Assembly: GCA_029246285.1 (NCBI GenBank)
Contig: JAQWNW010000027.1
Coordinates: 26,394 to 90,393, forward strand
Direction: 5' to 3'
Length of the DNA: 64,000 nt
Origin: Paracoccaceae bacterium
GTDB taxonomy: Bacteria; Pseudomonadota; Alphaproteobacteria; Rhodobacterales; Rhodobacteraceae
Below the pieces are notes generated by a model. That model was not told the DNA's origin, did no database searches, and was given only the letters and a program-made list of their open reading frames with translations. Below are positions 27,411 to 37,174 of this stretch, in pieces. Every line of letters starts with the position of its first letter. Position 1 is the stretch's first letter. The position numbers and the translations under genes are program-made.

Positions 27411-28748
27411 ATGAATAAATCTTTTTCACACTCTCGTAAAATCGACCCAACCAAGGGATCATTACTGGCCGATGGTAGCCCAAATAGCAATGATCGAATT
27501 GAGATTGGACCTTCTCAACTAGCATTCAATGAATGGGAGAAAGCCAACTTGATTTGCCCCAATTTAACCAAGATGAGAGAATATCGTCATAAACGTCTAA
27601 CCGAGCATGTCATAGCTCGAAATTTAGCAGGTTTATTAATGTTTGATCCACTAAATATTCGATATGCTACAGATACAACAAATATGCAGTTATGGAATAC
27701 ACATAATCCTTTTCGGGCAGTTTTACTTTGTGCAGACGGTTATATGGTTATCTGGGATTATAAAAATGCCCCTTTCCTAGCTGATCACAATCCGCTGGTT
27801 AAAGAAAGCCGGTCTGGCGCTTCAATGTTTTATTTCTCAGGTGGAGATAAAATTGACAATGATGCTGAGAACTTTGTTGATGAGGTTAAAGATTTATTAA
27901 TCAAACATGCTGGCTCAAATCAGAGATTAGCGGTCGATAAAATTATGATAAAAGGGTTAAGAGCATTAGAAGCTGTTGGTTTTGAGATTCATGAGGGAGA
28001 AGAGGTCACTGAAAAGTCACGCGCAATTAAAGGGCCAGATGAAATTTTAGCTATGCGTTGTGCTAATCATGCCTGCGAGACTTCTGTAGCAAAAATGGAA
28101 AATTTTACTCGATCAGAGGTGCCTAAAGGCGCTTGTAGCGAAGATGACATTTGGGCAATTTTGCATGCAGAAAACATAAAGAGAGGTGGAGAATGGATCG
28201 AAACAAGGTTGCTCGCCTCTGGGCCAAGGACAAATCCTTGGTTTCAAGAATGTGGTCCAAGAATAGTTCAAAACAATGAGATCGTTGCTTTTGATACTGA
28301 CTTGATTGGTTCCTATGGTATTTGCATTGATATAAGTAGAACTTGGTGGGTAGGAGATAAAGCACCAGATGAAAAAATGAAGGATGCAATGAAACATGCT
28401 GTTGAGCATATCAATACTAACATGAATTTATTGGCTCCAGGTGTTAGCTTTAATGACCTAACATTTAAAGGACACCATTTAGATGAACAGTATCAAAAAC
28501 TTAAATATGGGTGCAAAATGCATGGCGTTGGCTTGTGTGATGAGTGGCCATTAATAGCTTATCCTGATAAATTTGTAAAAGGTGCATTTGATTATGTATT
28601 AGAACCAGGAATGGTTTTATGCGTTGAGGCGTTGGTATCGCCAGAAGGTGGTGATTTTTCAATCAAATTGGAGGATCAAGTACTAATAACTGATAATGGT
28701 TATGAGAACCTAACTTCCTACCCGTTGGACGAGAATCTTTTGAATTAG
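27411..28748 (+). CDS. dddP: DMSP lyase DddP
   Basis: Cleaves dimethylsulfoniopropionate to acrylate and dimethyl sulfide. 445 residues of the M24 peptidase (creatinase) fold: N-terminal creatinase domain to about 200, then the pita-bread domain. The six metal ligands known from DddP structures are all at the expected numbers: Asp295, Asp297, Asp307, His371, Glu406, Glu421. The catalytic Asp377 in GLCDEWP and the substrate-contact residues Trp95 and Tyr366 are present too. FDPLNIRYATDTTNMQLWN is highly typical of roseobacter DddP. It lies beside a betaine-type ABC importer that may bring in DMSP. No acrylate-use gene is in the window. Confidence 0.95.
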   Translation: MNKSFSHSRKIDPTKGSLLADGSPNSNDRIEIGPSQLAFNEWEKANLICPNLTKMREYRHKRLTEHVIARNLAGLLMFDPLNIRYATDTTNMQLWNTHNPFRAVLLCADGYMVIWDYKNAPFLADHNPLVKESRSGASMFYFSGGDKIDNDAENFVDEVKDLLIKHAGSNQRLAVDKIMIKGLRALEAVGFEIHEGEEVTEKSRAIKGPDEILAMRCANHACETSVAKMENFTRSEVPKGACSEDDIWAILHAENIKRGGEWIETRLLASGPRTNPWFQECGPRIVQNNEIVAFDTDLIGSYGICIDISRTWWVGDKAPDEKMKDAMKHAVEHINTNMNLLAPGVSFNDLTFKGHHLDEQYQKLKYGCKMHGVGLCDEWPLIAYPDKFVKGAFDYVLEPGMVLCVEALVSPEGGDFSIKLEDQVLITDNGYENLTSYPLDENLLN

Positions 28749-28756
28749 AGCTCTGA

Positions 28757-30118
28757 TCAATAATGCAATTTTAGTAGCCGTACAAATCGAAAACTTAAGA
28801 ATATACTAGCTAGGGCCAACCCAACAACTAACCCAAGCCAAATACCACTTGCACCCCAACCAAATACAAACCCAAATATGTAACTAAATGGGATTCCAAC
28901 ACCCCAATAAGAAAAAGTAGTTAATACCATGGGAATAGCAGTATCCTGAAGACCTCGCAGTAACCCCAATATAACAACCTGCAATCCATCTGCTATCTGA
29001 AACAAAGCTGAGAATGCTAAAAGCAAAACTCCAATAGATACGATCAAAGGGGTATCAATATGAGTGGGCGACAAAAAAAGCATCATAAGAAACTTTGGGA
29101 AAATTAAGAAAATTACTGCAATAATTGAAACAGCTATGATAGTTAAAACAACTACAGAGATAGAAGCTAATTTTAACCCCTCATAGTCTGACCTTCCAAC
29201 CGCTCTCCCCGCCCGCACTGTGGCAGCGTTGGCTAAACCTAAATAAATCATAAACGTAAAACCGGAAATTTGTATAGCTATGCCATGAGCTGCTAATGCG
29301 TTAGTACCAACCCAGCCCATCATAACCGCAGTTGCAGAAAATAACCCACTTTCTGCCAACATTGTAACTCCAATCGGAAACCCTAATTTAAATACATCAT
29401 TAAAATATTCCAAATCTAACCGCCAAATATTCTTAAACAAAATGTAAGACGAGTAATGACTATTAAAAATACAGTAACCTAAAAGAATTATTAAAGAAAT
29501 AAAGGTTGTTATAACTGAAGTTAATGCAGCACCTGCAAGACCTAATTCTGGCATACCAAAGTTGCCAAAAATAAAAGCGTAGTTCAAAAACACATTGGCG
29601 ATCCCACCAATTACCAATGAGAAAAGAACGATATTGGGTCTTTCAAGAGCAGAAAAGAAACTTTTCAGCACCATGATTATTAAGCCAGGTAAAATACTCC
29701 AACCCGCTATTCGCAAATACATCTGTGCGTTAGAGGCCAGCCCCTCATCTTGTCCTAAAATTAAGAATAGTTGCTCCGAAAATAATAAAATAGGTATAAC
29801 CAACACAGAATAAATAAATGAAATCCATAACCCCATGCGCACACTTCGTCTTACATTCGAAAAATCATCTCTCGCCGCAGCGTTTGCGACCATTGGCATA
29901 ACAGCAATTGCAAAGCCAGAGCCGACTATAAAAACTACAAAAAATAAAGATGTAGCTAAGACTGAAGATGCTAATTCATCTACGCCATACCAACCTAACA
30001 TAATTGTATCAGTCAAATGGGGGACAATTTGCATAATATGACTGCCAATTAATGGAAAGCCTAAAACTAAGGTTGATTTATAATGAGAACGATAGGAATG
30101 TACTTTGCTATTAGACAT
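28757..30118 (-). CDS. MATE family multidrug/sodium antiporter
   Basis: 453 residues with membrane helices throughout, in two related halves. IMQIVPHLTDTIMLGWYGVDELA (25-47, split over helix 1) and GLFSATAVMMGWVGTNALAA in the second half are the matching MatE repeats. NorM-like Na+ or H+ coupled export; substrate unknown. Convergent with dddP (8-base gap) and divergent from the hydrolase gene. Confidence 0.9.
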   Translation of the reverse strand: MSNSKVHSYRSHYKSTLVLGFPLIGSHIMQIVPHLTDTIMLGWYGVDELASSVLATSLFFVVFIVGSGFAIAVMPMVANAAARDDFSNVRRSVRMGLWISFIYSVLVIPILLFSEQLFLILGQDEGLASNAQMYLRIAGWSILPGLIIMVLKSFFSALERPNIVLFSLVIGGIANVFLNYAFIFGNFGMPELGLAGAALTSVITTFISLIILLGYCIFNSHYSSYILFKNIWRLDLEYFNDVFKLGFPIGVTMLAESGLFSATAVMMGWVGTNALAAHGIAIQISGFTFMIYLGLANAATVRAGRAVGRSDYEGLKLASISVVVLTIIAVSIIAVIFLIFPKFLMMLFLSPTHIDTPLIVSIGVLLLAFSALFQIADGLQVVILGLLRGLQDTAIPMVLTTFSYWGVGIPFSYIFGFVFGWGASGIWLGLVVGLALASIFLSFRFVRLLKLHY

Positions 30119-30171
30119 AACTCGACTTAATAAAGTAATTCATCCAAAACAAGCGTTTGTTAATTAATTGC

Positions 30172-30191
30172 ATTATTTTTACAAAAATAAT
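30172..30191. promoter_or_regulatory. Inverted repeat just before the alpha/beta hydrolase start
   Basis: ATTATTTTT (30172-30180) and AAAAATAAT (30183-30191) are a perfect 9-bp dyad with a 2-base centre, 11 bases before the ATG at 30203, in the place of a ribosome binding site, which is absent. The 2-base centre suits a DNA operator more than an RNA hairpin. Confidence 0.3.
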
Positions 30192-30202
30192 ATCATTTTC
30201 AA

Positions 30203-31093
30203 ATGCCTTCAGAGTATATCCAAATTAATGAAAATAAATATTTTGTAAGAACTTGGGGGAATGAAAAGAATCCAAAACTTATGTTACTACATGGATTTCC
30301 AGAAAACTCAGGAGCCTGGAGCGCATTAGCAAGATATTTAAAAGATTCCTATTACTTAATAGCCCCAGATCAAAGAGGTTTTGGTTTGAGTTGGTCGCCA
30401 AATGAGAAGAAATATTATAGAATTTCTTCAATTATCAAAGATCTTAAATCCTTAATAAATCACTTTGATGACGAAATGATACTTCTTGGCCACGACTGGG
30501 GTGCTGCGGCTGCTTACGCACTTGCTTTTGCACATCCAGAAATAATTACAAAGTTAATTATTATGAATGGCGTTCATCCTATACTATTTCAAAAAGCCTT
30601 ACTATCTGGTGGTGCTCAAACTAAAGCGTCACAATATATAAACTATCTCAGGAAGGATGATGTCGAAAAGGCATTGAAAGCAAATAACTTTGAAAAACTA
30701 CTGAAATTATTTTCAGCACAAATGGATGTCTCTTGGCTAAAAGGAAAAACAAAAGATAGATACCTCGAGGAATGGTCTAGACCTGGAAAATTAAAAACAA
30801 TGTTAAACTGGTATAGGGAATCTCCACTAATCATTCCAACCAACGACAATCCTCAGTTAAACATTGATTTAAGTAACTTAAATTTAATCATAAAATGCCC
30901 TCATCTATTGATATGGGGTGAGAATGATACTGCACTTTTACCAGAAAGTTATCATGGATTACAAAGATACTGTACAAATCTAAAAATCATTACCATAAAT
31001 GATGCCGATCATTGGCTTCATCACCAAAAACCTAAAGCAATCGCAAAACTAATTGACAATTGGGTGATAAATTCACTTAACGGGAAAGAGTAA
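30203..31093 (+). CDS. Alpha/beta hydrolase, epoxide hydrolase-like
   Basis: 296 residues. Oxyanion region LLHGFPENSGAW (28-39), nucleophile Asp98 in LLGHDWGAAAAYA, acid near NDTALLPES and catalytic His in DADHWLHHQKP. The Asp nucleophile in GHDWG is the hallmark of epoxide hydrolases and haloalkane dehalogenases and argues against a Ser esterase. Substrate unknown. parE follows on the same strand after 54 bases. Confidence 0.82.
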   Translation: MPSEYIQINENKYFVRTWGNEKNPKLMLLHGFPENSGAWSALARYLKDSYYLIAPDQRGFGLSWSPNEKKYYRISSIIKDLKSLINHFDDEMILLGHDWGAAAAYALAFAHPEIITKLIIMNGVHPILFQKALLSGGAQTKASQYINYLRKDDVEKALKANNFEKLLKLFSAQMDVSWLKGKTKDRYLEEWSRPGKLKTMLNWYRESPLIIPTNDNPQLNIDLSNLNLIIKCPHLLIWGENDTALLPESYHGLQRYCTNLKIITINDADHWLHHQKPKAIAKLIDNWVINSLNGKE

Positions 31094-31147
31094 GCATTGC
31101 TCATCACAGCCAGATCTGGTTAAAAAAGATAAACTCAAGAGCGGTAT

Positions 31148-33112
31148 ATGGAAAAAGACCTGTTATCTAATAAAAAAACTGAAGAATATAATGCTTCATC
31201 GATTGAAATTCTTGAAGGCTTAGAGCCGGTACGAAAACGACCCGGAATGTATATCGGCGGAACTGATGAGCGAGCTCTTCACCATCTAGCGGCTGAGATT
31301 TTAGATAATTCAATGGATGAAGCTGTAGCAGGGCATGCTACAAGGATAGAAATCGAATTAACGGCAGATTATTCTGTAATAGTAAAAGATAACGGTAGAG
31401 GAATTCCAACAGACCCTCACCCAAAATTTCCAAACAAATCAGCCTTAGAGGTCATCCTCTGTACACTTCATTCTGGAGGTAAGTTTTCCGATAAAGCTTA
31501 TCAAACTTCAGGTGGATTGCATGGGGTTGGCGCATCCGTAGTTAACGCTTTGTCAGACTCACTCATCGTAGAGGTCACGCGTAATAAAGAGGTGTACGAA
31601 CAAAGCTTTTCGAGAGGTATTCCACTTAATCCAATTAAAAAAATAGGAGAGACTTCAAATAAAAAAGGCACCTCAATAAGATTTCATCCCGACCCAGATA
31701 TCTTTAACAATCACCGGTTCAAACCAAAACGATTGATGGCAATGGCTAAATCAAAGGCGTACTTATTTAGCGGTGTTGAAATAAAGTGGAAAACTGAAAT
31801 AGATGATAACGAGACGCCTTTGCAAGCATCGTTTCATTTTCCAGCAGGGTTATCAGATTATTTAGTTGAAAGAATGGGCTCGTCTTCAACTTACTCCGAC
31901 AACCCTTTTCATGGCAAAGTTAAGTTTTCAGAAAAATTTCAAACAGACAAAATCGGCTCAGTAGAATGGGCAATAAATTGGACACCTTCACAGGATGGCT
32001 TTATTCAGTCTTATTGCAATACCGTTCCAACTCCAGAAGGCGGCACTCATGAAACAGGTTTTTGGTCAGCAATATTAAAAGGAATAAGATCATACGGAGA
32101 TCTAGTAAATAATCGAAAAGCTCAAAATATTATTCGAGAGGATATTACAAATGGTGGATGCGCATTAGTAAGCTGTTTTATCAAAGAACCCGAATTTGTC
32201 GGACAGACTAAAGATAGATTAGCCACCGTCGAAGCTTCAAAATTAGTGGAAAGCTCTATTAGAGATCATTTTGACAATTGGCTAGCATCTGACAACAAAG
32301 CTGCAGGTGCAATATTAGATTACTTAATTTTAAGATCAGAAGAGCGGCTGCGAAGAAGGCAGGAAAAGGAAACCGCACGAAAATCAGCAACAAAGAAAAT
32401 GAGACTCCCAGGCAAACTAGTTGACTGTTCTTCATCTAAACGAGACGGCACAGAACTATTTATAGTTGAAGGTGACAGCGCTGGAGGCTCTGCAAAAATG
32501 GCGAGAGATCGAAAAACTCAGGCTCTCCTCCCATTGCGTGGAAAAATATTAAATGTCTTAGGTGCAGCATCATCAAAAATTGGAACAAATAATGAGATAA
32601 GTGATTTATGCCAAGCGCTGGGCGTTGGTATGGGTACTAAATTCAATATAGATGATCTCAGATATGAAAAAATAATTATAATGACTGATGCGGATGTAGA
32701 TGGCGCCCACATAGCTAGCCTTTTAATGACATTTTTCTTCACTCAAATGAGACCAATTATTGATAAAGGTCATTTATTTTTAGCCTGCCCACCACTTTTT
32801 AGATTAACTCAAGGAGCCAAACGCATTTATTGCATAGACGAAACAGAAAAGAATTTACACCTTGAAAACGGGTTAGGCGGTAAAGGTCGAATAGACGTTT
32901 CAAGGTTTAAAGGTCTAGGAGAAATGGATGCAAAAGATCTCAAAGAAACTACAATGGACATCAATTCCAGACAGTTAATTAAAGTTCACATTGATGATGA
33001 AGAACCAGGCGAGACTAGCATGCTCGTTGAGCAACTAATGGGGAAAAAACCAGAGTCTAGGTTCCAGTACATTCAGGAAAATGCACGTTTTGTAGAAGAA
33101 CTTGACATATGA
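31148..33112 (+). CDS. parE: DNA topoisomerase IV subunit B
   Basis: ATPase subunit that decatenates daughter chromosomes with ParC. GHKL site EILDNSMDEAVAGHA and DNGRGIPTD, GGLHGVGASVVNALS lid; TOPRIM FIVEGDSAGGSAKMARDR and MTDADVDGAHIASLL. 654 residues and the absence of a GyrB-type insertion support ParE over GyrB. Ends 5 bases before the convergent reductase gene. Confidence 0.93.
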   Translation: MEKDLLSNKKTEEYNASSIEILEGLEPVRKRPGMYIGGTDERALHHLAAEILDNSMDEAVAGHATRIEIELTADYSVIVKDNGRGIPTDPHPKFPNKSALEVILCTLHSGGKFSDKAYQTSGGLHGVGASVVNALSDSLIVEVTRNKEVYEQSFSRGIPLNPIKKIGETSNKKGTSIRFHPDPDIFNNHRFKPKRLMAMAKSKAYLFSGVEIKWKTEIDDNETPLQASFHFPAGLSDYLVERMGSSSTYSDNPFHGKVKFSEKFQTDKIGSVEWAINWTPSQDGFIQSYCNTVPTPEGGTHETGFWSAILKGIRSYGDLVNNRKAQNIIREDITNGGCALVSCFIKEPEFVGQTKDRLATVEASKLVESSIRDHFDNWLASDNKAAGAILDYLILRSEERLRRRQEKETARKSATKKMRLPGKLVDCSSSKRDGTELFIVEGDSAGGSAKMARDRKTQALLPLRGKILNVLGAASSKIGTNNEISDLCQALGVGMGTKFNIDDLRYEKIIIMTDADVDGAHIASLLMTFFFTQMRPIIDKGHLFLACPPLFRLTQGAKRIYCIDETEKNLHLENGLGGKGRIDVSRFKGLGEMDAKDLKETTMDINSRQLIKVHIDDEEPGETSMLVEQLMGKKPESRFQYIQENARFVEELDI

Positions 33113-33117
33113 CTAAC

Positions 33118-34116
33118 TCAAGTCAGCGATAATACCTTTGTCCAAGTAGATTTGTCTATATTTACAGGATCTTTGAGAACTTCAGCGGTACCTGGTAAAC
33201 GTGCACCCTCTTGCTCTTCAACTGCAATCCTTAAACGCTTAATTCTCTCCCAAAATTGATCGCCCGAGAGAACAGATGGATCAATCAAAATATAAGTCTG
33301 TCCAAGATCATGAGGTGGTCCATCACTCTCTTTCAATCCTTTTACATCTAATGAATTAACGGAACCAGTTAAAGCAGCCGCCATAACCTCAACCATCAAA
33401 CCAAATCCCCACCCTTTATAACCGCCTGTAGATAATAGTGAACCTTTTAAAGCTTCGCTTGGATCAGTCGTTGGATTTCCCTCAGAGTCTACAGCCCAGC
33501 CAAATGGAATTTCTTCTCCCGCACCTTTTGCCTTTGTAATTTTACCTAATGCTACTGCGCTGGTAGACTGGTCGAATTGAAACTCAATACCCCCACTTTT
33601 TTTAGGCACTGACATAGCTATAGGATTTGTACCCAGAACTGGCCTAATACCATTTGGAGGTGCAACTACTGACGATGCGTTCGCGAATCCAATACCAATA
33701 AAATTATTTTCAGCTATTTGCCTGGTAAAATATCCAAGTGAAGTACATGTGTGGGCTCGAGAAATTCCCAAAAGACAAATTCCATTTTTCTTCACTTTAT
33801 TTAAGGCATACGGAAGACCTCTATGAAAAGCCGCCTGAGCAAAACCAAATTTTGCATCAACCAACACTGCTCCTGGCTTTGTCTCAATAATTTCAGGCTC
33901 AACATTGCCTTTCACTCTACCAGACGAAAGCTGATTACAATAACTTTCTAGATAATATAAGCCACAAATAAGGTTGCCAGTAGCTTCTGCCAGGCGAACC
34001 GCTTTTGAGACTTCTTTAGCAACCCAATCATGAGCACCATGTTTAACTAAAGCTTTAAATGTATTACGCTCAATTTCAGCCAAACTAACAGTTATTTTCT
34101 GGTTTGCGTCAATCAT
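33118..34116 (-). CDS. Malate/L-lactate dehydrogenase (Ldh_2) family oxidoreductase
   Basis: 332 residues of the NAD(P)H-dependent Ldh_2 fold (PF02615), unrelated to classical malate dehydrogenase. Visible are GNLICGLYYLESYCNQLSSG, ARSHTC-type GISRAHTCTSLGYF, IAENNFIGIGFANASSVVAP, LGTNPIAMSVP and GYKGWGFGLMVEVMAAALTG. Members reduce 2-oxo acids or cyclic imines (delta1-piperideine-2-carboxylate and pyrroline-2-carboxylate). It is last of the peptide-importer unit, 20 bases after the ABC-F gene, so an amino-acid-derived substrate is plausible but unproven. Confidence 0.83.
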   Translation of the reverse strand: MIDANQKITVSLAEIERNTFKALVKHGAHDWVAKEVSKAVRLAEATGNLICGLYYLESYCNQLSSGRVKGNVEPEIIETKPGAVLVDAKFGFAQAAFHRGLPYALNKVKKNGICLLGISRAHTCTSLGYFTRQIAENNFIGIGFANASSVVAPPNGIRPVLGTNPIAMSVPKKSGGIEFQFDQSTSAVALGKITKAKGAGEEIPFGWAVDSEGNPTTDPSEALKGSLLSTGGYKGWGFGLMVEVMAAALTGSVNSLDVKGLKESDGPPHDLGQTYILIDPSVLSGDQFWERIKRLRIAVEEQEGARLPGTAEVLKDPVNIDKSTWTKVLSLT

Positions 34117-34136
34117 ATTATCCTTCTTTCAAGTTT

Positions 34137-35954
34137 TTAGTTAACCTTTGTTTCAGATAATTCCTCAAGTTTCAACCATTCATCCTCAATTAGAGTTAAC
34201 TTATTTTGCAACAAAGTCAGGGCCTTGCTTAATTTCAAGAATCTTTTTTCATCCTTTGAATACAAATCTCCATCAGATAAAATTAACTCTAATTCTGAAA
34301 TTTTTCCACTCAAACGCTCGATCTCTTCTGGAAGTTTTTGTAATCGATGAGATTGAGTAAAACTCAAGCCAATTCGAGAGTTTTGTTTATTTTGATGACC
34401 TAATTTTTTCTTTGTTTTCGCTCGGGACTTGTTATGATCAGATTTCTCAGATTCTTTAAGGAAAATATCTGACCAACCTCCATTATATTCTCGAATTAAA
34501 CCATCTCCTAGCATCAAAAGAGTTTTTGTTGAGACACGATTAATAAAATCTCTATCATGGCTTACCAAGATTACTGTTCCCAAATACTCATCAAGCGCCT
34601 CCTGCAATAAATCCAGAGTTTCAAGATCAAAATCATTTGTCGGCTCATCTAAAACCAACAAATTACTTGATTTTGACAAAATTTTTGCAAGCATCAAACG
34701 AGCTTTTTCTCCTCCAGATAAGGCCCCTACCGGCATACGAGCTTGAATTTCCGAAAATAAAAATTCTTTTAAGTAACCCATAACATGTCGAGGGCGACCG
34801 CGAACCATGACTTGATCTGAGGCATTTGTAACATTTGTAATTGGATCGGATGTAAGATTTTCCCATAATGACAAATCATCATCCAAGATGTCTCTATTTT
34901 GGTCAAAAATAGCTGGATGTAAATCTGTTCCCATTTTAACTTTTCCAGAGTCTGGCGGTACTTTGCCCGTTAAAATATTTATCAAGGTCGACTTTCCAAC
35001 ACCATTTGAACCAACAATTGCGATTCTCTCTCCTCTAGCAACCTTTAAGGAAAACTTTCTTATTATTTCATTACCATCAAACGCCTTAGATATATCCATT
35101 GCTTCAATAACTTTCTGACCAGATTTTATATCAGTATCGATTTCAATTGACTTTAAGCTTTGTCTTTTTATCTTTTCAAATTTCGTTTCCCTTAAATTAT
35201 CTAATGCTCTTAATCTACCCATGTTTCTTTTTCGTCGACCAGAAATACCTTCCACTGCCCAGCGAGCCTCGGCTTTTATTTTCATATCTAACTTGTGAGA
35301 TTGTTGATCCTCTTCTTTCCAAATTTTATCTCGCCAATCTTCAAAGGTAATAAATCCTAATTCTCGCTTTCTGACCACGGCTCGATCAACCCAAAAGGTT
35401 TGCCTGGTAAGATTATTTAAGAAAGTTCGGTCATGACTGATAATCAAAAATGAATACTTGGATGAAATCAATTTCCTCTCAAGCCATATTATTCCCTCAA
35501 TATCCAAATGATTGGTAGGCTCATCTAATAACAATAAATCACTTTCTTCAGAAAACAATTTTACCAAGGAGGCTCTTCGTCGCTCACCACCGGAAGCATC
35601 CTGGCATTTGGTTTTCAGAGATATACCAAGAGTTTCAGCATGATACTCAACCTTGTAATAGTTAGACGGGTCCAAACTAGAGACGGTAAAATCATATAAA
35701 GTACCAAATTTATCTAATTTGGGGTCTTGCTCCATATATCCGATTGCTGTGCCTTTCGAGACGACTCTGCTACCATAATCGGCTTCTATCTTACCAGAAA
35801 TAATTTTAAGAAGAGTTGATTTACCAGAACCATTACACCCAATTAAAGCTGCCCTATCCCCGTCCTTAATAAGCATATTTAGATTTACAAATAACTCTTT
35901 ATCCCCAAACTTCAAAGACACATCAGTTAACTGTAATAAAGGACTATTAACCAT
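34137..35954 (-). CDS. ABC-F family ATPase, Uup-like
   Basis: Soluble twin-ATPase protein. Walker A motifs GCNGSGKSTL (near 39-48) and GSNGVGKSTL, signatures SGGERRRASL and LSGGEKARLML, Walker B LLLLDEPTNHLD and LLVLDEPTNDFD. The linker between the domains is charged and the C-terminal 80 residues are a coiled coil (LPEEIERLSGKISELELIL), as in Uup. 605 residues. Uup acts on DNA or ribosomes, not transport. It lies between M20 hydrolase and Ldh_2 genes, with gaps of 38 and 20 bases. Confidence 0.88.
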   Translation of the reverse strand: MVNSPLLQLTDVSLKFGDKELFVNLNMLIKDGDRAALIGCNGSGKSTLLKIISGKIEADYGSRVVSKGTAIGYMEQDPKLDKFGTLYDFTVSSLDPSNYYKVEYHAETLGISLKTKCQDASGGERRRASLVKLFSEESDLLLLDEPTNHLDIEGIIWLERKLISSKYSFLIISHDRTFLNNLTRQTFWVDRAVVRKRELGFITFEDWRDKIWKEEDQQSHKLDMKIKAEARWAVEGISGRRKRNMGRLRALDNLRETKFEKIKRQSLKSIEIDTDIKSGQKVIEAMDISKAFDGNEIIRKFSLKVARGERIAIVGSNGVGKSTLINILTGKVPPDSGKVKMGTDLHPAIFDQNRDILDDDLSLWENLTSDPITNVTNASDQVMVRGRPRHVMGYLKEFLFSEIQARMPVGALSGGEKARLMLAKILSKSSNLLVLDEPTNDFDLETLDLLQEALDEYLGTVILVSHDRDFINRVSTKTLLMLGDGLIREYNGGWSDIFLKESEKSDHNKSRAKTKKKLGHQNKQNSRIGLSFTQSHRLQKLPEEIERLSGKISELELILSDGDLYSKDEKRFLKLSKALTLLQNKLTLIEDEWLKLEELSETKVN

Positions 35955-35992
35955 GTGACTGAGTTACAAGCTGAATAAATTTATTTCAAGCA

Positions 35993-37165
35993 TCAAACAG
36001 ATGGCAATCTTTTTTCCACTAACTCCACCCAAAAAGAAGTCCCAAATGGAATTGCTTCATCATTAAAATTGTAATTGGGATGGTGAAGTGAAGCTGTATC
36101 TCCGTTACCTACCCGTATATAAGCTCCTGGTCTCTCTTCTAACATATAGCTAAAATCTTCAGCACCCATAACTTGTGCAGCGTTATTATCAACATTCGCA
36201 ACACCAGCAACTTCTTCAGCAACGTCTACCATATAGCTTGTTTCCTTCACAGCATTAACCATAACTGGATACCCTCGTTCATAATTAAGAGTTACCTTGG
36301 CATCATACGTTAAAGCTGTATTTTCAACTATTTTACGAATTTTCATTTCCGCCATATCTCTAACATCATTTGAAAGAGTCCGAACGGTACCTCGGAGTTG
36401 GACTGTCTGAGGTATCACATTATAAGAATTACTTTCAGTCTGAAAACTTGTAACTGAAACCACTAATGATTTTAATGGATCAGTATTCCGTGAAGCTATG
36501 GATTGCAAAGCAACAACAATTTGAGAGCCTACAAGCGTTGAATCAACTGTCTCTTGAGGTCGAGCAGCGTGCCCTCCTACACCTTCAATATCTAGGGTAA
36601 ATTGGTCTGCGGAAGCCATAAATGCACCAGGCCTAATATTAAATTCTCCTATTGGCAGTCCTGGGGCATTATGCATCCCATAAACCTCATTAATACCAAA
36701 TTCAGACATTAAACCGTCATCACACATTTCCTTAGCACCAGCGCCACCCTCTTCAGCAGGTTGAAATATCACAATCACCGTGCCATCAAAATTTCTTGTT
36801 TCAGCTAAATATTTAGCAGCACCTAAAAGCATGGCTGTGTGACCATCATGTCCACACGCATGCATCTTCCCGTCATGTTTTGAACTATATTCTAGATTTG
36901 TTTTCTCTTGAATAGGAAGAGCGTCCATATCAGCCCTTAAACCAATAACTTTATCAGTATTATTTGTTTTACCCTTAATAACGCCAACCACACCAGTTCT
37001 TCCAATACCAGTTTTAACAGCATCACAACCAAACGAAGTCAATTTTTCACTAACGATTTTCGAAGTACGATGTGTATCGTACAACAACTCTGGATTCTCA
37101 TGAAAATCTCGGCGCCATTCAGTTATTTCTGAATGCATATCAACAATTCTATTTCTGACTGGCAT
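35993..37165 (-). CDS. M20D family amidohydrolase (hippurate hydrolase-like)
   Basis: 390-residue zinc/manganese amidohydrolase. Metal-site motifs: HACGHDGHTAMLLGAAKYL, PAEEGGAGAKEM, YGMHNAPGLPIG and MGAEDFSYML. Relatives release free amino acids from N-acetyl or N-benzoyl derivatives, or hydrolyse IAA-amino acids. It follows argE after 9 bases and belongs to the leftward unit headed by the peptide-type ATPase, which suggests hydrolysis of an imported N-acyl compound. Substrate not readable. Confidence 0.87.
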   Translation of the reverse strand: MPVRNRIVDMHSEITEWRRDFHENPELLYDTHRTSKIVSEKLTSFGCDAVKTGIGRTGVVGVIKGKTNNTDKVIGLRADMDALPIQEKTNLEYSSKHDGKMHACGHDGHTAMLLGAAKYLAETRNFDGTVIVIFQPAEEGGAGAKEMCDDGLMSEFGINEVYGMHNAPGLPIGEFNIRPGAFMASADQFTLDIEGVGGHAARPQETVDSTLVGSQIVVALQSIASRNTDPLKSLVVSVTSFQTESNSYNVIPQTVQLRGTVRTLSNDVRDMAEMKIRKIVENTALTYDAKVTLNYERGYPVMVNAVKETSYMVDVAEEVAGVANVDNNAAQVMGAEDFSYMLEERPGAYIRVGNGDTASLHHPNYNFNDEAIPFGTSFWVELVEKRLPSV

Positions 37166-37174
37166 AACTAAATC

